Below, piece after piece: positions 8,244-16,619 of a stretch of 64,000 bases of DNA. Position 1 is the stretch's first letter. Every line of letters begins with the position of its first letter. A program made the position numbers and the translations under genes. The stretch comes from DMER01 sp003451645 (GTDB taxonomy: Bacteria; Pseudomonadota; Alphaproteobacteria; Micropepsales; Micropepsaceae), in contig DALYLR010000008.1 in NCBI GenBank assembly GCA_031976175.1, positions 1 to 64,000 of the forward strand, given 5' to 3'. Below the pieces are notes generated by a model. The model was not told the DNA's origin. It was given only the letters and a program-made list of their open reading frames with translations, and did no database searches.

Positions 8244-9068
8244 ATGCTCAGTGTAAATACGAACTACGGCGCGATGATCGCGTTGCAAAACCTGAACAAG
8301 ACCAATCAAGACCTGTCGATGACGCAAAACGCCATCAATACGGGTCTTAGGGTCTCCGGTCCGAAGGACAACGGCGCGATCCACGCCGTGGCACAAGGTA
8401 TGCGCAAGGACGTGTTGGCCCTCAATGCGGTCACGAACAGTCTCAATCGCGCGGTGAGCGCGGTGGACACTGCGGTGGCGGCAGGGCAGGCGCTCTCAGA
8501 CCTGATCACGGAGATGAAGGAGAAGGCGATCGCCGCCTCTGACACTTCAATCGATCAGAATTCGCGGGAAGCCTATAATGCGGACTTCGTCGCAATGCGC
8601 GATCAAATCCAGAAGATCGTGGACAATGCGACATTCGATGGTTTGAACCTGATTGATGGCTCGACCACCAAAGTTGAAGCTCTCGCCAATGCGGACGGCA
8701 ACGCCTTTGTGACCGTTGCGGCGCAGGTTTTCTCTCTTGGGTCGACGATCGTCACCATCAGGGCCACAAACACGATCTCGACGCAGGACAAAGCCAGCGC
8801 GATGATCGCGACCATTGAAACCACTCTGAATGCCCTGAACTTGGCTCTCGCCAAGCTCGGCACCGGGTCCAAGAAGCTCAATATCCACAAATCCTTTGTC
8901 GGGAAGTTGCAAGACGAACTGACCAAGGGTGTTGGCAATTTGGTGGATGCGGATCTGGCCAAGGAGAGTGCCAAGCTGCAATCGCTGCAGACCAAGCAGC
9001 AATTGGGCGTTCAGGCGCTGTCCATCGCCAATCAGGCACCGCAGGTGATCTTGTCGTTGTTCCGGTAA
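8244..9068 (+). CDS. Flagellin (first copy)
   Basis: This short flagellin (274 aa) retains the conserved N-terminal D0/D1 region (SVNTNYGAMIALQNLNKTN, then QNAINTGLRVSGPKDNGA) and the C-terminal helix ending LSIANQAPQVILSLFR. There is almost no D2/D3 domain, as in Caulobacter-type flagellins. It would be secreted through the flagellar export apparatus and form the filament. The central segment from about residue 140 to 185 contains many Ser/Thr residues that could carry O-glycans. It is transcribed from its own sigma-54 promoter and followed by a strong terminator. The second flagellin has the same length and differs by scattered substitutions. Confidence 0.97.
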   Translation: MLSVNTNYGAMIALQNLNKTNQDLSMTQNAINTGLRVSGPKDNGAIHAVAQGMRKDVLALNAVTNSLNRAVSAVDTAVAAGQALSDLITEMKEKAIAASDTSIDQNSREAYNADFVAMRDQIQKIVDNATFDGLNLIDGSTTKVEALANADGNAFVTVAAQVFSLGSTIVTIRATNTISTQDKASAMIATIETTLNALNLALAKLGTGSKKLNIHKSFVGKLQDELTKGVGNLVDADLAKESAKLQSLQTKQQLGVQALSIANQAPQVILSLFR

Positions 9069-9105
9069 GTCTTGGACTGACGAAGAGCAGCCGCGACTTC
9101 AATCG

Positions 9106-9137
9106 CCGGGTTCCTCACGGAACCCGGCATTTTTTTG
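9106..9137 (+). terminator. Rho-independent terminator after flagellin 1
   Basis: GCCGGGTTCC, loop TCAC, GGAACCCGGC forms a perfect 10-base-pair stem, followed by A and seven Ts. It begins 37 bases after the stop codon. Confidence 0.95.
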
Positions 9138-9156
9138 TCAGTATGCGGCACGATTT

Positions 9157-9181
9157 GCCGGTCCGGCATTTTTTGCCGGGC
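9157..9181 (+). promoter_or_regulatory. Candidate FlbD/ftr-type sites upstream of flagellin 2
   Basis: The palindrome TGCCGGTCCGGCA (9157-9169) is followed directly by TTTTTGCCGGG (9171-9181), the 11-mer also found before flagellin 1. They lie about 130 bases upstream of the second sigma-54 promoter, a normal distance for an activator site. The activator itself is not encoded in this window. Confidence 0.45.
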
Positions 9182-9308
9182 AAAGAGTTCCGTGTACGAT
9201 GCGTGCGCGCGCATGCAGCAAGACTTCATTCATCATCTGGTTCCTTGGGTCACAGGGTTTTCAACGCCTTAGCCAGAGGCGGCTGGCTTGATCGCCACGG
9301 CGGCTCAG

Positions 9309-9324
9309 TTGGCGCAAGGATTGC
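9309..9324 (+). promoter_or_regulatory. Sigma-54 promoter of flagellin 2
   Basis: TTGGCGCAAGGATTGC fits the -24/-12 pattern with the correct 10-base spacing between GG and GC; one base differs from the best consensus (GCGC for GCAC). It predicts a start near 9336 and a leader of about 55 bases. Confidence 0.82.
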
Positions 9325-9390
9325 TTGGCAGGGGGCGGGGCAAAACGCCCCAAGGCAAAACGCCGAAACCGGACCAGAATGGAGGTCAAA

Positions 9391-10215
9391 ATGCAATCCG
9401 TGAATACGAACTATGGCGCGATGGTTGCTCTGCAGAACCTGAACGCCACCAACAAGATGCTCTCGCAAACGCAGAATGCCATCAACACTGGGCAGAAGAT
9501 CTCAGGCCCGCGTGACAATGGCGCTGTGTTCGCCATTGCGCAAGGCATGCGCTCTGATGTTGCTGGCTATAAGGCGGTCACCGACAGCTTGAACCGCGCG
9601 ATCAGCTCGGTTGATACAGCGGTTGCCGCGGGTCAAGCCGTTTCCGATCTTCTCAATGAGATGAAGGAAAAGGCCTTGGCCGCGTCGGACACGTCGATCG
9701 ATTCCAATGCGCGTGAATCGTACAATGCCGACTTCGTCGCTCTGCGCGATCAGATCACCAAGATCGTGGACAATGCCACGTTTGACGGCGTGAACCTGGT
9801 CGACGGGTCGACGACCAAGATCGAGGCGTTGGCCAATCTGACGGCCGGCGGCGCGATCACCGTCTCTGCACAGGTCTTGTCGCTTGGCGGCGCGAACGTG
9901 ACCGTTCGTTCAACCAACACGATCTCGACGCAAGACAAGGCCAGCGCGATGATTGCCACCTTGGAAACGTCGATCAACCGCCTCAATCTGGCACTTGCCA
10001 AATTGGGTACGGGGTCCAAGAAGCTCGACATTCACAAGACCTTCGTGGGCAAGCTGTCCGACGAGTTCGAAAAGGGTGTTGGCAATCTTGTCGATGCCGA
10101 TCTTGCCAAAGAGAGCGCGAAGTTGCAGTCGCTGCAGACGAAGCAGCAGCTGGGCATCCAAGCACTGTCGATCGCCAATCAGGCGCCGTCAGCCGTGTTA
10201 GGTCTGTTCCGCTAA
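9391..10215 (+). CDS. Flagellin (second copy)
   Basis: This is the second 274-aa flagellin. It opens QSVNTNYGAMVALQNLNATN and ends LSIANQAPSAVLGLFR, and aligns without gaps to the first copy along most of its length, differing mainly in residues 30-40, 150-175 and the last few positions. I chose ATG at 9391 because GGAGGTCAAA precedes it; the frame is open back to 9325. It has its own sigma-54 promoter at 9309-9324. Two flagellins with separate promoters allow different timing or amounts in the filament. The Thr- and Ser-rich central part is again a possible glycosylation region. Confidence 0.97.
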   Translation: MQSVNTNYGAMVALQNLNATNKMLSQTQNAINTGQKISGPRDNGAVFAIAQGMRSDVAGYKAVTDSLNRAISSVDTAVAAGQAVSDLLNEMKEKALAASDTSIDSNARESYNADFVALRDQITKIVDNATFDGVNLVDGSTTKIEALANLTAGGAITVSAQVLSLGGANVTVRSTNTISTQDKASAMIATLETSINRLNLALAKLGTGSKKLDIHKTFVGKLSDEFEKGVGNLVDADLAKESAKLQSLQTKQQLGIQALSIANQAPSAVLGLFR

Positions 10216-10229
10216 CCGCATTGAAAGGC

Positions 10230-10253
10230 GGGGCCGGCCGCAAAGCCGGCTCC
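10230..10253 (+). terminator. GC-rich hairpin after flagellin 2
   Basis: GGGGCCGGC, loop CGCAAA, GCCGGCTCC makes a stem of eight to nine pairs 15 bases after the stop codon. There is no T-run, so it may only stabilise the mRNA end or terminate weakly before the FlaG-like gene. Confidence 0.5.
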
Positions 10254-10298
10254 GCGTCTCAAACGGCGCGACGATAAGGGTGAGACCAGTGACGTGTC

Positions 10299-10673
10299 AT
10301 GAGCGCTTCAGGAAACATCCAGAGCAATGCAGGTGTTCCGGCCGTCGCGGTTCCGCATCGCGCGCAGCCACCAGAGGGCACCCAAGGCGGTTCTGAGCCG
10401 CAGAGCGTAAAGGCGGTCGAAGGTGCCGCCAAGATTTCGCACTTGACGCGGGACCATCAGCCGAGCCAGCAAATCCGTGTGGATGGAACTAGGCTGACAG
10501 TGGCTCTTGATTCCGATAGCGGAAAGTTCGTCTACAAATCAGTTGAGCAGCCCGAGGGCGAGGTTGTGTGGCAATGGCCCCGGGAAGAAGTCCTGCGTGT
10601 GTTACAGTATTTCCGGCAGGTTGAGAGCGCGCCCGCTCCGGAGCCGCCGCATCAAGTTGACCGTTCCGTGTGA
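10299..10673 (+). CDS. flaG: FlaG-like flagellar protein
   Basis: This 124-aa protein has a low-complexity N-terminal half rich in Gln, Pro, Ser and Ala. Its C-terminal half matches the FlaG pattern: LTVALDSDSGKFVYKSVEQP followed by EGEVVWQWPREEVLRVLQYF (family: D-x-x-TG-x-x-V-x-x-I, then GE-v-x-x-x-P-x-EE-x-L-x-L). FlaG proteins influence filament length in several bacteria, but their mechanism is poorly known. The position right after the flagellins supports the call. The ATG at 10299 is preceded only weakly by purines. Its stop lies 17 bases from the convergent pseC end. Confidence 0.75.
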   Translation: MSASGNIQSNAGVPAVAVPHRAQPPEGTQGGSEPQSVKAVEGAAKISHLTRDHQPSQQIRVDGTRLTVALDSDSGKFVYKSVEQPEGEVVWQWPREEVLRVLQYFRQVESAPAPEPPHQVDRSV

Positions 10674-10690
10674 AGAAGTGGGTCTTCGTT

Positions 10691-11899
10691 CTATAATCTG
10701 AGAACCTTCGCGAGACAGATTACAACTCGCTCCACATCATCCGTTGTCATCGTCGTGTGCAGCGGCAAGCTCAGTGTCCTCGCATAGAATTCTTCCGCAC
10801 CCGGCAATTTGGCGAGGCCATAGCGATTGCGGTAGTAGGGCTGTAAGTGGACCGGGATATAGTGCACCTGTGTCCCGATACCCATGGCCGCGAGTTTTTG
10901 CACCACACTGGCACGAGACACCTTGGCGCGAGCGAAGTCGATCGCGACGGGATAGAGGTGCCAAGCTGGGTGCTGGTCTGGGTCGGCGGACGGCACACGG
11001 AGGATTGGGGCAAAGCTTGTGAGGAGCGCGTCATAGGCGTCTTTCAGGTCAGCCCGCTTCCGCACGAATTGCTGAAGCCGCGACAGCTGCGATATGCCAA
11101 GCGCTGCCTGAATGTCCGTTAGACGATAGTTCGGTCCTACATCGTGGAGCTCGTAGTACCACGGGTTCGGTGCGCCATTTTCATCAAAGGCATGATCGGA
11201 ATTCTGAAAATCGAGGGCATTGCGCGTGAGGCCGTGACTGCGGTCCCGACGCAGAAGATGCGCCAGGTCCGGATCATTTGTCGTGATGGCCCCGCCTTCT
11301 CCGGTGGTGATGGTTTTAACAGGGTGAAAGCTGAAGCAAGTCATGTTTGAGTGCTTGCAATTGCCGGCGATTGCGCCTCCTTCCGTTCGCGAACCAATCG
11401 CGTGGCACGCATCTTCGATAATGGTGAGGCCATTGTCGCCCGCTATGCCGGCGATTGCCGCCATGCCGGCCATTGGTCCGGCATAGTGCACCGGCATAAC
11501 GGCACGAATGGGTAGTGTGTTGGGTGTGCGAAGGGCCCGCAAAAGCGTGTCCGGCGTCATCAGCCCGGTTTCAGCGTCAACATCGGCAAAGATGACCTCG
11601 CCGCCATTGAGCCGCACAGCATTGGCGGTTGCGACGAACGTGATCGCTGGCACGATTGTGGCGGTACCTGGCCCCAGACCAGCCGCGCGCACGGCCAGAT
11701 GCAGAGCGGCGGTTCCATTGCAAACCGCGACTGTATGAGCTGCGCCTGTCGCCTGGCAGAGCGCGCCCTCGAATGCGGGGACTGAATGTCCCGTGGTCAG
11801 AAGATCCGCCTGCAGAGCAGTGACTACGGCGTCAATGTCTTGCCGATCGATACTTTGGCGGCCATAAGAAAGCATCGGTGTGGCCGCGCGAACAGTCAT
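10691..11899 (-). CDS. pseC: PseC-like UDP-4-keto-6-deoxy-sugar aminotransferase
   Basis: This 402-aa protein is a DegT/DnrJ/EryC1-family PLP aminotransferase. The Schiff-base lysine is in FHPVKTITTGEGG, and NGTAALHLAV, PVHYAGP and EDACHAIGS are family motifs. Beside pseB it most likely makes UDP-4-amino-4,6-dideoxy-N-acetyl-beta-L-altrosamine in pseudaminic acid synthesis. Its ATG overlaps the pseB stop (ATGA at 11896-11899), which points to translational coupling. It is the last gene of the minus-strand sugar operon. Other DegT enzymes cannot be excluded from sequence alone. Confidence 0.88.
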   Translation of the reverse strand: MTVRAATPMLSYGRQSIDRQDIDAVVTALQADLLTTGHSVPAFEGALCQATGAAHTVAVCNGTAALHLAVRAAGLGPGTATIVPAITFVATANAVRLNGGEVIFADVDAETGLMTPDTLLRALRTPNTLPIRAVMPVHYAGPMAGMAAIAGIAGDNGLTIIEDACHAIGSRTEGGAIAGNCKHSNMTCFSFHPVKTITTGEGGAITTNDPDLAHLLRRDRSHGLTRNALDFQNSDHAFDENGAPNPWYYELHDVGPNYRLTDIQAALGISQLSRLQQFVRKRADLKDAYDALLTSFAPILRVPSADPDQHPAWHLYPVAIDFARAKVSRASVVQKLAAMGIGTQVHYIPVHLQPYYRNRYGLAKLPGAEEFYARTLSLPLHTTMTTDDVERVVICLAKVLRL

Positions 11900-13002
11900 G
11901 AGAACGACTCTTCAAGCATGTTTTGCAACGCGCGCGCGTCCAGCCGCTCCGGGTTGCTGTGGCTTGCGTAACAGAAGTCTTCGTGAACGGGCACCGCGCC
12001 ATCGCGCTCGTAATCCTGGCGGATGTTGTCGAGAAACGCGGGCAGGATCAAATAGCGGTCGCGTAGTTCCAGAGTCTGGCGTGCATCATCGGACGGGATC
12101 ATAACCTCATGCAGCTTCTCGCCTGGCCTGATGCCTATGACGGACTGGCGGATATGCGGCGCCAGGGTACGCGCAATGTCTGTCACACGCATGCTGGGAA
12201 TTTTGGGTACAAAGATTTCGCCCCCGCGCATCATGGCCATAGAGGACAAGACAAAGTTCACACCCTGATTGAGGGTGATCCAAAATCGCGTCATGCGCTC
12301 ATCTGTGATCGGCAGTGCGGAGGCGCCATCACGGATCAGTTTCTGGAAGTGGGGCAGAACGCTGCCGCGTGACCCAACCACGTTTCCATAGCGAACGACC
12401 GAAAAGCGGCAGCCATTTTTGCCCGCAAGATTGTTGGCCGCGACGAAGATCTTGTCGGACGCCAGTTTTGAGGCGCCGTAGAGATTGACCGGGTTCGCGG
12501 CTTTGTCCGTGGAGAGAGCGATGACGCGCTTTACGCCCCGGCGCAAGCAGCTTTGAACAATGTTTTCGGCGCCGATCACGTTTGTGGCGATGCACTCGAA
12601 CGGATTGTACTCGGCAATCGGAACTTGCTTCATGGCAGCAGCGTGCACGACATAGTCGACATCGCGCAGTGCCAAGTCGAGGCGATCGCGATTGCGGACA
12701 TCGCCAATGAAGAATCTCATGAAGGGATATTTTTCTGGCGGGAAGGCCGCCGCCATCTCAAACTGTTTTAGTTCATCGCGGGAAAAGATGATCAGGCGGT
12801 GCGGTGTGAAGCGATTGATCACCATACGGACAAATTGATAACCGAACGACCCTGTCCCGCCGGTGACGAGCACGGTCTGGCCGTTCAGGTCGATTTGAGG
12901 CTCCAAGAAATCGCGTTGGCGGATCGCGGGACCGAGAGGGGCGGGCAACATCGCCTCATCATCATCGGACGCGAAGGAAACGGAGTTCTGAACCTGGGCC
13001 AT
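11896..13002 (-). CDS. pseB: PseB-like UDP-GlcNAc 4,6-dehydratase (inverting)
   Basis: This 368-aa extended SDR catalyses dehydration and C5 inversion of UDP-GlcNAc, the first step of pseudaminic acid synthesis. The NAD-binding motif is LVTGGTGSFGYQF near residue 45, the VHAAAMKQVPIAEYNPFE segment is diagnostic of PseB/FlaA1, and STDKAANPVNLYGASK holds the catalytic YxxxK (in PseB, the T/D/K set). It has about 40 additional N-terminal residues compared with the usual roughly 330-aa enzyme. AAAGGGTGACCC precedes the ATG at 13002. The gap of 76 bases to the upstream GH57-like gene contains TTAATTAA but no obvious terminator. Confidence 0.92.
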   Translation of the reverse strand: MAQVQNSVSFASDDDEAMLPAPLGPAIRQRDFLEPQIDLNGQTVLVTGGTGSFGYQFVRMVINRFTPHRLIIFSRDELKQFEMAAAFPPEKYPFMRFFIGDVRNRDRLDLALRDVDYVVHAAAMKQVPIAEYNPFECIATNVIGAENIVQSCLRRGVKRVIALSTDKAANPVNLYGASKLASDKIFVAANNLAGKNGCRFSVVRYGNVVGSRGSVLPHFQKLIRDGASALPITDERMTRFWITLNQGVNFVLSSMAMMRGGEIFVPKIPSMRVTDIARTLAPHIRQSVIGIRPGEKLHEVMIPSDDARQTLELRDRYLILPAFLDNIRQDYERDGAVPVHEDFCYASHSNPERLDARALQNMLEESFS

Positions 13003-13078
13003 CGGGTCACCCTTTGTTATGGTTCAGAAAGCATTGCCGAATCCCGTTAATTAAGCGTGAGGTCAAGGTGTTTGATGT

Positions 13079-15010
13079 TCAGTGCAGAAGGATCGCGTAC
13101 CGGAAATGCAAGGGCGGGCGCCTGTCTGAGTGTGGTTTGAGGGTGTCGTCTGTCTCCTGCGCAGACAACAGAATGCGGCAAAAGGGACCTTCCACTTCTG
13201 GGCGATGTTCGATCATAGGTATCAGTGGGGCAACAGCGCGGTCAATTTCAATCCGGAAACCTCGACGCCCATCACTGATGTCCAGGATACCATCCGTGCA
13301 CCCCAACCCCGTAGTTGCCGACACTTGGAATGAAACAGCGGCAGCATGATCAATAGGTCCAGGACCCAACGCGAAGCTTTCCTGATCATGTCCTCCGTTG
13401 TGGCACCGTGCCGTCAGGTCCTTCCATTCAAATGCCGTTGGTTCCACGCAAATGTGGGCGGCACGCAAGGAGCCGCGCCCTGGTTCAGGCCAATCGGCCC
13501 AGATGTCGACCGTGACACGCGGTTTTATCGCATCGAATGTAATCGCTTTGGTGATTGGCCCCTTACGGCTTTGCATGGTGCCCGTTACGCGGATGATACC
13601 GTCTGGCAAGTGGTCGATACTTGTGTGCGCCCAATCCAAGTCGCTGACTTTCGGACCATCCAACGCTTCGAATACCAGATTAGCCGTGTACCAATCATAT
13701 TGGAGAGCGATACCCTGAAACCGGCCATGCAAATGGCTGACGATCATCGGCGGCGCAGTTTCGCCGTGCCTTGCCAAGGACTGGATCGCAAGGCCCCTGC
13801 GCCGGTTCAGTGTTGCCTTGAGCGCAGGAGTTTCGACCGTGATCCAACGGCCGTCTGAGCGTTGGACGCCGGACTTAGAGGGTGGCCATGGTGGAGGCGG
13901 AGAAGTACCATGCTTGGCTTCCAGTTCGGCGACTTCGTTCAGGTAGGCGTGCCAGCGCTGCTCTGTGATGTGGGTGCGGAAATCGGAGGACCAGAGACGA
14001 CATAGCTGCGCCCATTCCATGTCTGTAGTAACGCGCTTTTCTTCCAGAGCGTCTGTTAGCCGGGAGCAAGCTGCATTGATGGCGAGGTTATCACGGCCAG
14101 CCAGAGCCCATCGCAGGACATTGTACTTTGGCTGCTTTTTGACAGGAATGGGGTAGGCGGAGGTTTCAAGATGCAGCGGCGCGGTCGTATTGGCGTAGTC
14201 CCCAAAGGCTTCGCTGGGGCTGACAAAGCGGACATCCGGTTGTCTGGCGAGCGCTTGCCACGCCGATTGAATGCGCTGCCACTCGCCGTTTGCTACACGC
14301 TCCTCCGTCGCCATCCGGTTAGGCCGTACACCGAATATCTCGGCGTCGTTGCTGTAGAGGCAGAGGGTTCTTGGTGAACGGGTGCGAAATGAGGAGATCG
14401 TCTCCAAATACTCATCGAGGCTGATATCATCATGGGCCAGCCGTTGCAGCCTCTGAAAGAGAAAAGTCTGTGTCCAGAGCAACCCAATGGTGGTGCCGTC
14501 CGGAGCGATTGCTTGTTGCGGCGAGAACCGGGTTTCCGCAGGCCATTCTGGATGATGGGGCGCGAGATTATCCCAGTCCATGCAAATGGCTTGGTAGCCT
14601 GCCGCGCGATATAGCGGGATCAACCCGGCTGAATAGGCTTGCTCGTTGATCAATGCAAGTTTGGGGCGGGCGCCGAGTATTGCCTCATAGACCTGATTGC
14701 CGAGGCGCAAATTTTGTTCATTCACGATCGCAGGGCAAAGCGGACCAATAATCTGAGCATAACCCGATCCAATGAATTCGATTTGCCCGGAGATGATGCG
14801 TTCGCGCAATCGCGCGATCCATCCCGGGTCGATTGCGTTGATGATCTCCAGAGTGAGCCCGGTCGCTTCTATGCCAATGGGAAATCCGACGGCCTCAGGC
14901 AAATCCAGTAATGGCCAATAGGCTTTCTCGACGACCTCAGGTCTGCGTTCTTCCGGAATAGAGGAGAACATCATATTGAGGTGAAAGAAGGCGAAGAGAT
15001 TGAGGCTCAT
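13079..15010 (-). CDS. GH57-like (glycoside hydrolase/deacetylase barrel) protein
   Basis: This protein of about 643 aa opens MSLNLFAFFHLNMMFSSIPE and continues GFPIGIEATGLTLEII and SGQIEFIGSGYAQIIGPLCP, the pattern of the GH57-type catalytic barrel, where a polar residue in each block lines the active site. The LYSNDAEIFGVRP stretch near residue 245 would be another conserved strand. The C-terminal half (from about 390) looks beta-rich. I chose ATG at 15010, which overlaps the preceding stop as ATGA; the longer frame to 15112 runs into the formyltransferase gene. GH57 members cleave alpha-glucans or similar glycans. A role in trimming or sensing the surface sugar here is only inferred from context. 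Confidence 0.65.
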   Translation of the reverse strand: MSLNLFAFFHLNMMFSSIPEERRPEVVEKAYWPLLDLPEAVGFPIGIEATGLTLEIINAIDPGWIARLRERIISGQIEFIGSGYAQIIGPLCPAIVNEQNLRLGNQVYEAILGARPKLALINEQAYSAGLIPLYRAAGYQAICMDWDNLAPHHPEWPAETRFSPQQAIAPDGTTIGLLWTQTFLFQRLQRLAHDDISLDEYLETISSFRTRSPRTLCLYSNDAEIFGVRPNRMATEERVANGEWQRIQSAWQALARQPDVRFVSPSEAFGDYANTTAPLHLETSAYPIPVKKQPKYNVLRWALAGRDNLAINAACSRLTDALEEKRVTTDMEWAQLCRLWSSDFRTHITEQRWHAYLNEVAELEAKHGTSPPPPWPPSKSGVQRSDGRWITVETPALKATLNRRRGLAIQSLARHGETAPPMIVSHLHGRFQGIALQYDWYTANLVFEALDGPKVSDLDWAHTSIDHLPDGIIRVTGTMQSRKGPITKAITFDAIKPRVTVDIWADWPEPGRGSLRAAHICVEPTAFEWKDLTARCHNGGHDQESFALGPGPIDHAAAVSFQVSATTGLGCTDGILDISDGRRGFRIEIDRAVAPLIPMIEHRPEVEGPFCRILLSAQETDDTLKPHSDRRPPLHFRYAILLH

Positions 15011-15954
15011 CAGCTTGCAGACCTTATTCGGGCAATGACATTTCCTTCCGAGGTCATTCCGTTGCTTTGATCCGCCCACTGAAATGAAGTTGCGGCAACC
15101 GCTCCGTCGCATGTTGCGATGGTGAGCCGGTCATCGTCGCGCGCGAGGATTTCGCCGGGCACGTTGCCCCTGGGTGCCGTGGTGGCAACAGCCTCCCAGA
15201 TGAATAGTTTCTGGCCGCCGATATGCGTGAACGCCCCTGGATAGGGATGGGTCAGTGCCCTGATCCATCTTACAACATCCGCTGACGGACGATTCCAGTC
15301 GATGACACCGTCCTCAGGACGGCGGCGCGGCCAGTGGGTCGCTATGGCAGGATCTTGAGGTATTCGCGGTGCGGTCCCAGTGGCAATTTTCTCAACCGCG
15401 TCCACAAGCAATCGAGCCGCGACGTTGTCCGTGCGGGCACCAAGAGTGGATGCAGTGTCGTCCTCGAAAATCGGTGCGCGTTCTTGCAGCAGGATGTCGC
15501 CTGTGTCAGCGCCTTCTGCGGCATAAAAGAGGGAGACGCCCGTTTGCTTCAGCCCCAGAATAATGGCCCAGGGTATGGGGGCTCGCCCACGCCCTTCCGG
15601 CAAGAATGTAGGGTGCATGCCTATGAAACCTAGTTCCGGGAGGGACAATATCTCTGGTCCCAGCAGTTCCGAAACCCCGACAACGATACCAAGCCTTGGG
15701 CGTAGCTCTCTGGCCCAAGCCGCATGTGAATGGCCTTCGAGGCCCTTCAGTGTACGGAAGGGACGAGCCGGGACATGGTGCTGCTCGATAAGGTCAGCGA
15801 AATCAGCGTGGGCAACTGTTTGACCGGCCTTGGACTCATCGAGCACCAAGAGACCGGCAATGCGCGCGCCTTCCGAAAGGAGAGCCTCCAAGCACAATCT
15901 GCCAACTATTCGTGCACCGACAAACAGAATGGGCAGATTGGTTAGGCCGCTCAT
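15010..15954 (-). CDS. Formyltransferase-family protein (sugar N-formyltransferase candidate)
   Basis: This 314-aa protein resembles methionyl-tRNA/ArnA-type formyltransferases: a Rossmann-like N-terminus (LPILFVGARIVGRLCLEALL), the folate-site segment GFIGMHPTFLPEGRGRAPIP, then GADTGDILLQ with the catalytic Asp, and a C-terminal FMT-like barrel (VIDWNRPSADVVRWIRALTHPY). The motif usually written NxH is GMH here, as I recall for several formyltransferases in sugar clusters. Genuine fmt sits beside def, which is absent here. It overlaps both neighbours by ATGA. Together with the adjacent PIG-L deacetylase it suggests exchange of an N-acetyl for an N-formyl group on the cluster's sugar, an inference. 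Confidence 0.8.
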   Translation of the reverse strand: MSGLTNLPILFVGARIVGRLCLEALLSEGARIAGLLVLDESKAGQTVAHADFADLIEQHHVPARPFRTLKGLEGHSHAAWARELRPRLGIVVGVSELLGPEILSLPELGFIGMHPTFLPEGRGRAPIPWAIILGLKQTGVSLFYAAEGADTGDILLQERAPIFEDDTASTLGARTDNVAARLLVDAVEKIATGTAPRIPQDPAIATHWPRRRPEDGVIDWNRPSADVVRWIRALTHPYPGAFTHIGGQKLFIWEAVATTAPRGNVPGEILARDDDRLTIATCDGAVAATSFQWADQSNGMTSEGNVIARIRSAS

Positions 15955-16619
15955 GGCTGCAAGTTTCGCAGCAATTGATAGGGCTCGGCCGCCGGCATGC
16001 CCACCTGCGCTCCCCAACTGACCGCCCTGGCCTTAATGCCGCGCAGAGATCGGGCATGAGGAAACGAGCGCAACTCATCTGGGTAGCACTCCATGGCGGC
16101 GAGTTTCCGGGCAAGAGTATTGCTTGCATCCAGGAACGTGTTGGGCTGAAAGGGTGCTGCGTGTGCATCCCATCCCGTAGCGGAAGGAACCTCAATGGCC
16201 AGAATTCGCTTGACGCTGGCGCCGGGCAGAGGCCGGGCCGCCGTCATGACCGCGCGAGCGGTAATCTTATGATCAATGTTGAGATCGCTGGCGCTGTGCG
16301 TATAGACCGTATGAGGAGAGGTCTGCTCAATCATCGCCTCAATCGGCTTTACTACGTGCAGCAACCCGACAGTGTCCATCGCATTGTCGGGAAAATCGAG
16401 GAAGGCAACCGACCGTGCGCCAAGCACCAGTGCTGCCGCACGCGCCTGTTCCTTTAGCCGGTCATGCGCTGAAGTCGTCGCGGCCTCGCCACGGGAGTCC
16501 AGGCCTGCAGCCATAATCAGAATGTGCACGGCCTCGCCTCGGTCCGCATGGGCCGCGATTGCGCACCCTGCGCCCAAGACTTCATCGTCAGGATGGGCAG
16601 CAACGACCAGGATGCTCAT
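15951..16619 (-). CDS. PIG-L family N-deacetylase
   Basis: This 222-aa protein opens MSILVVAAHPDDEVLGAGC; HPDDE is the zinc-binding motif of the PIG-L/LmbE family, and the second histidine pair lies in YTHSASDLNIDHKIT. Members remove N-acetyl groups from sugar conjugates such as GlcNAc-PI, bacillithiol precursors and nonulosonic acid intermediates. It is coupled by ATGA to the ATP-grasp gene before it and to the formyltransferase after it. The substrate is most likely an N-acetylated amino sugar of this locus. Confidence 0.9.
   Translation of the reverse strand: MSILVVAAHPDDEVLGAGCAIAAHADRGEAVHILIMAAGLDSRGEAATTSAHDRLKEQARAAALVLGARSVAFLDFPDNAMDTVGLLHVVKPIEAMIEQTSPHTVYTHSASDLNIDHKITARAVMTAARPLPGASVKRILAIEVPSATGWDAHAAPFQPNTFLDASNTLARKLAAMECYPDELRSFPHARSLRGIKARAVSWGAQVGMPAAEPYQLLRNLQP

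Noticed and set aside
11896..13002. Legionaminic acid (LegB) rather than PseB
   Set aside because: The AAMKQVPIAEYNPFE segment and the following PseC favour the inverting PseB route, though only enzyme assay can settle it.
15010..15954. Methionyl-tRNA formyltransferase (fmt)
   Set aside because: No def gene is adjacent, the NxH motif reads GMH, and the gene is coupled to sugar genes on both sides.
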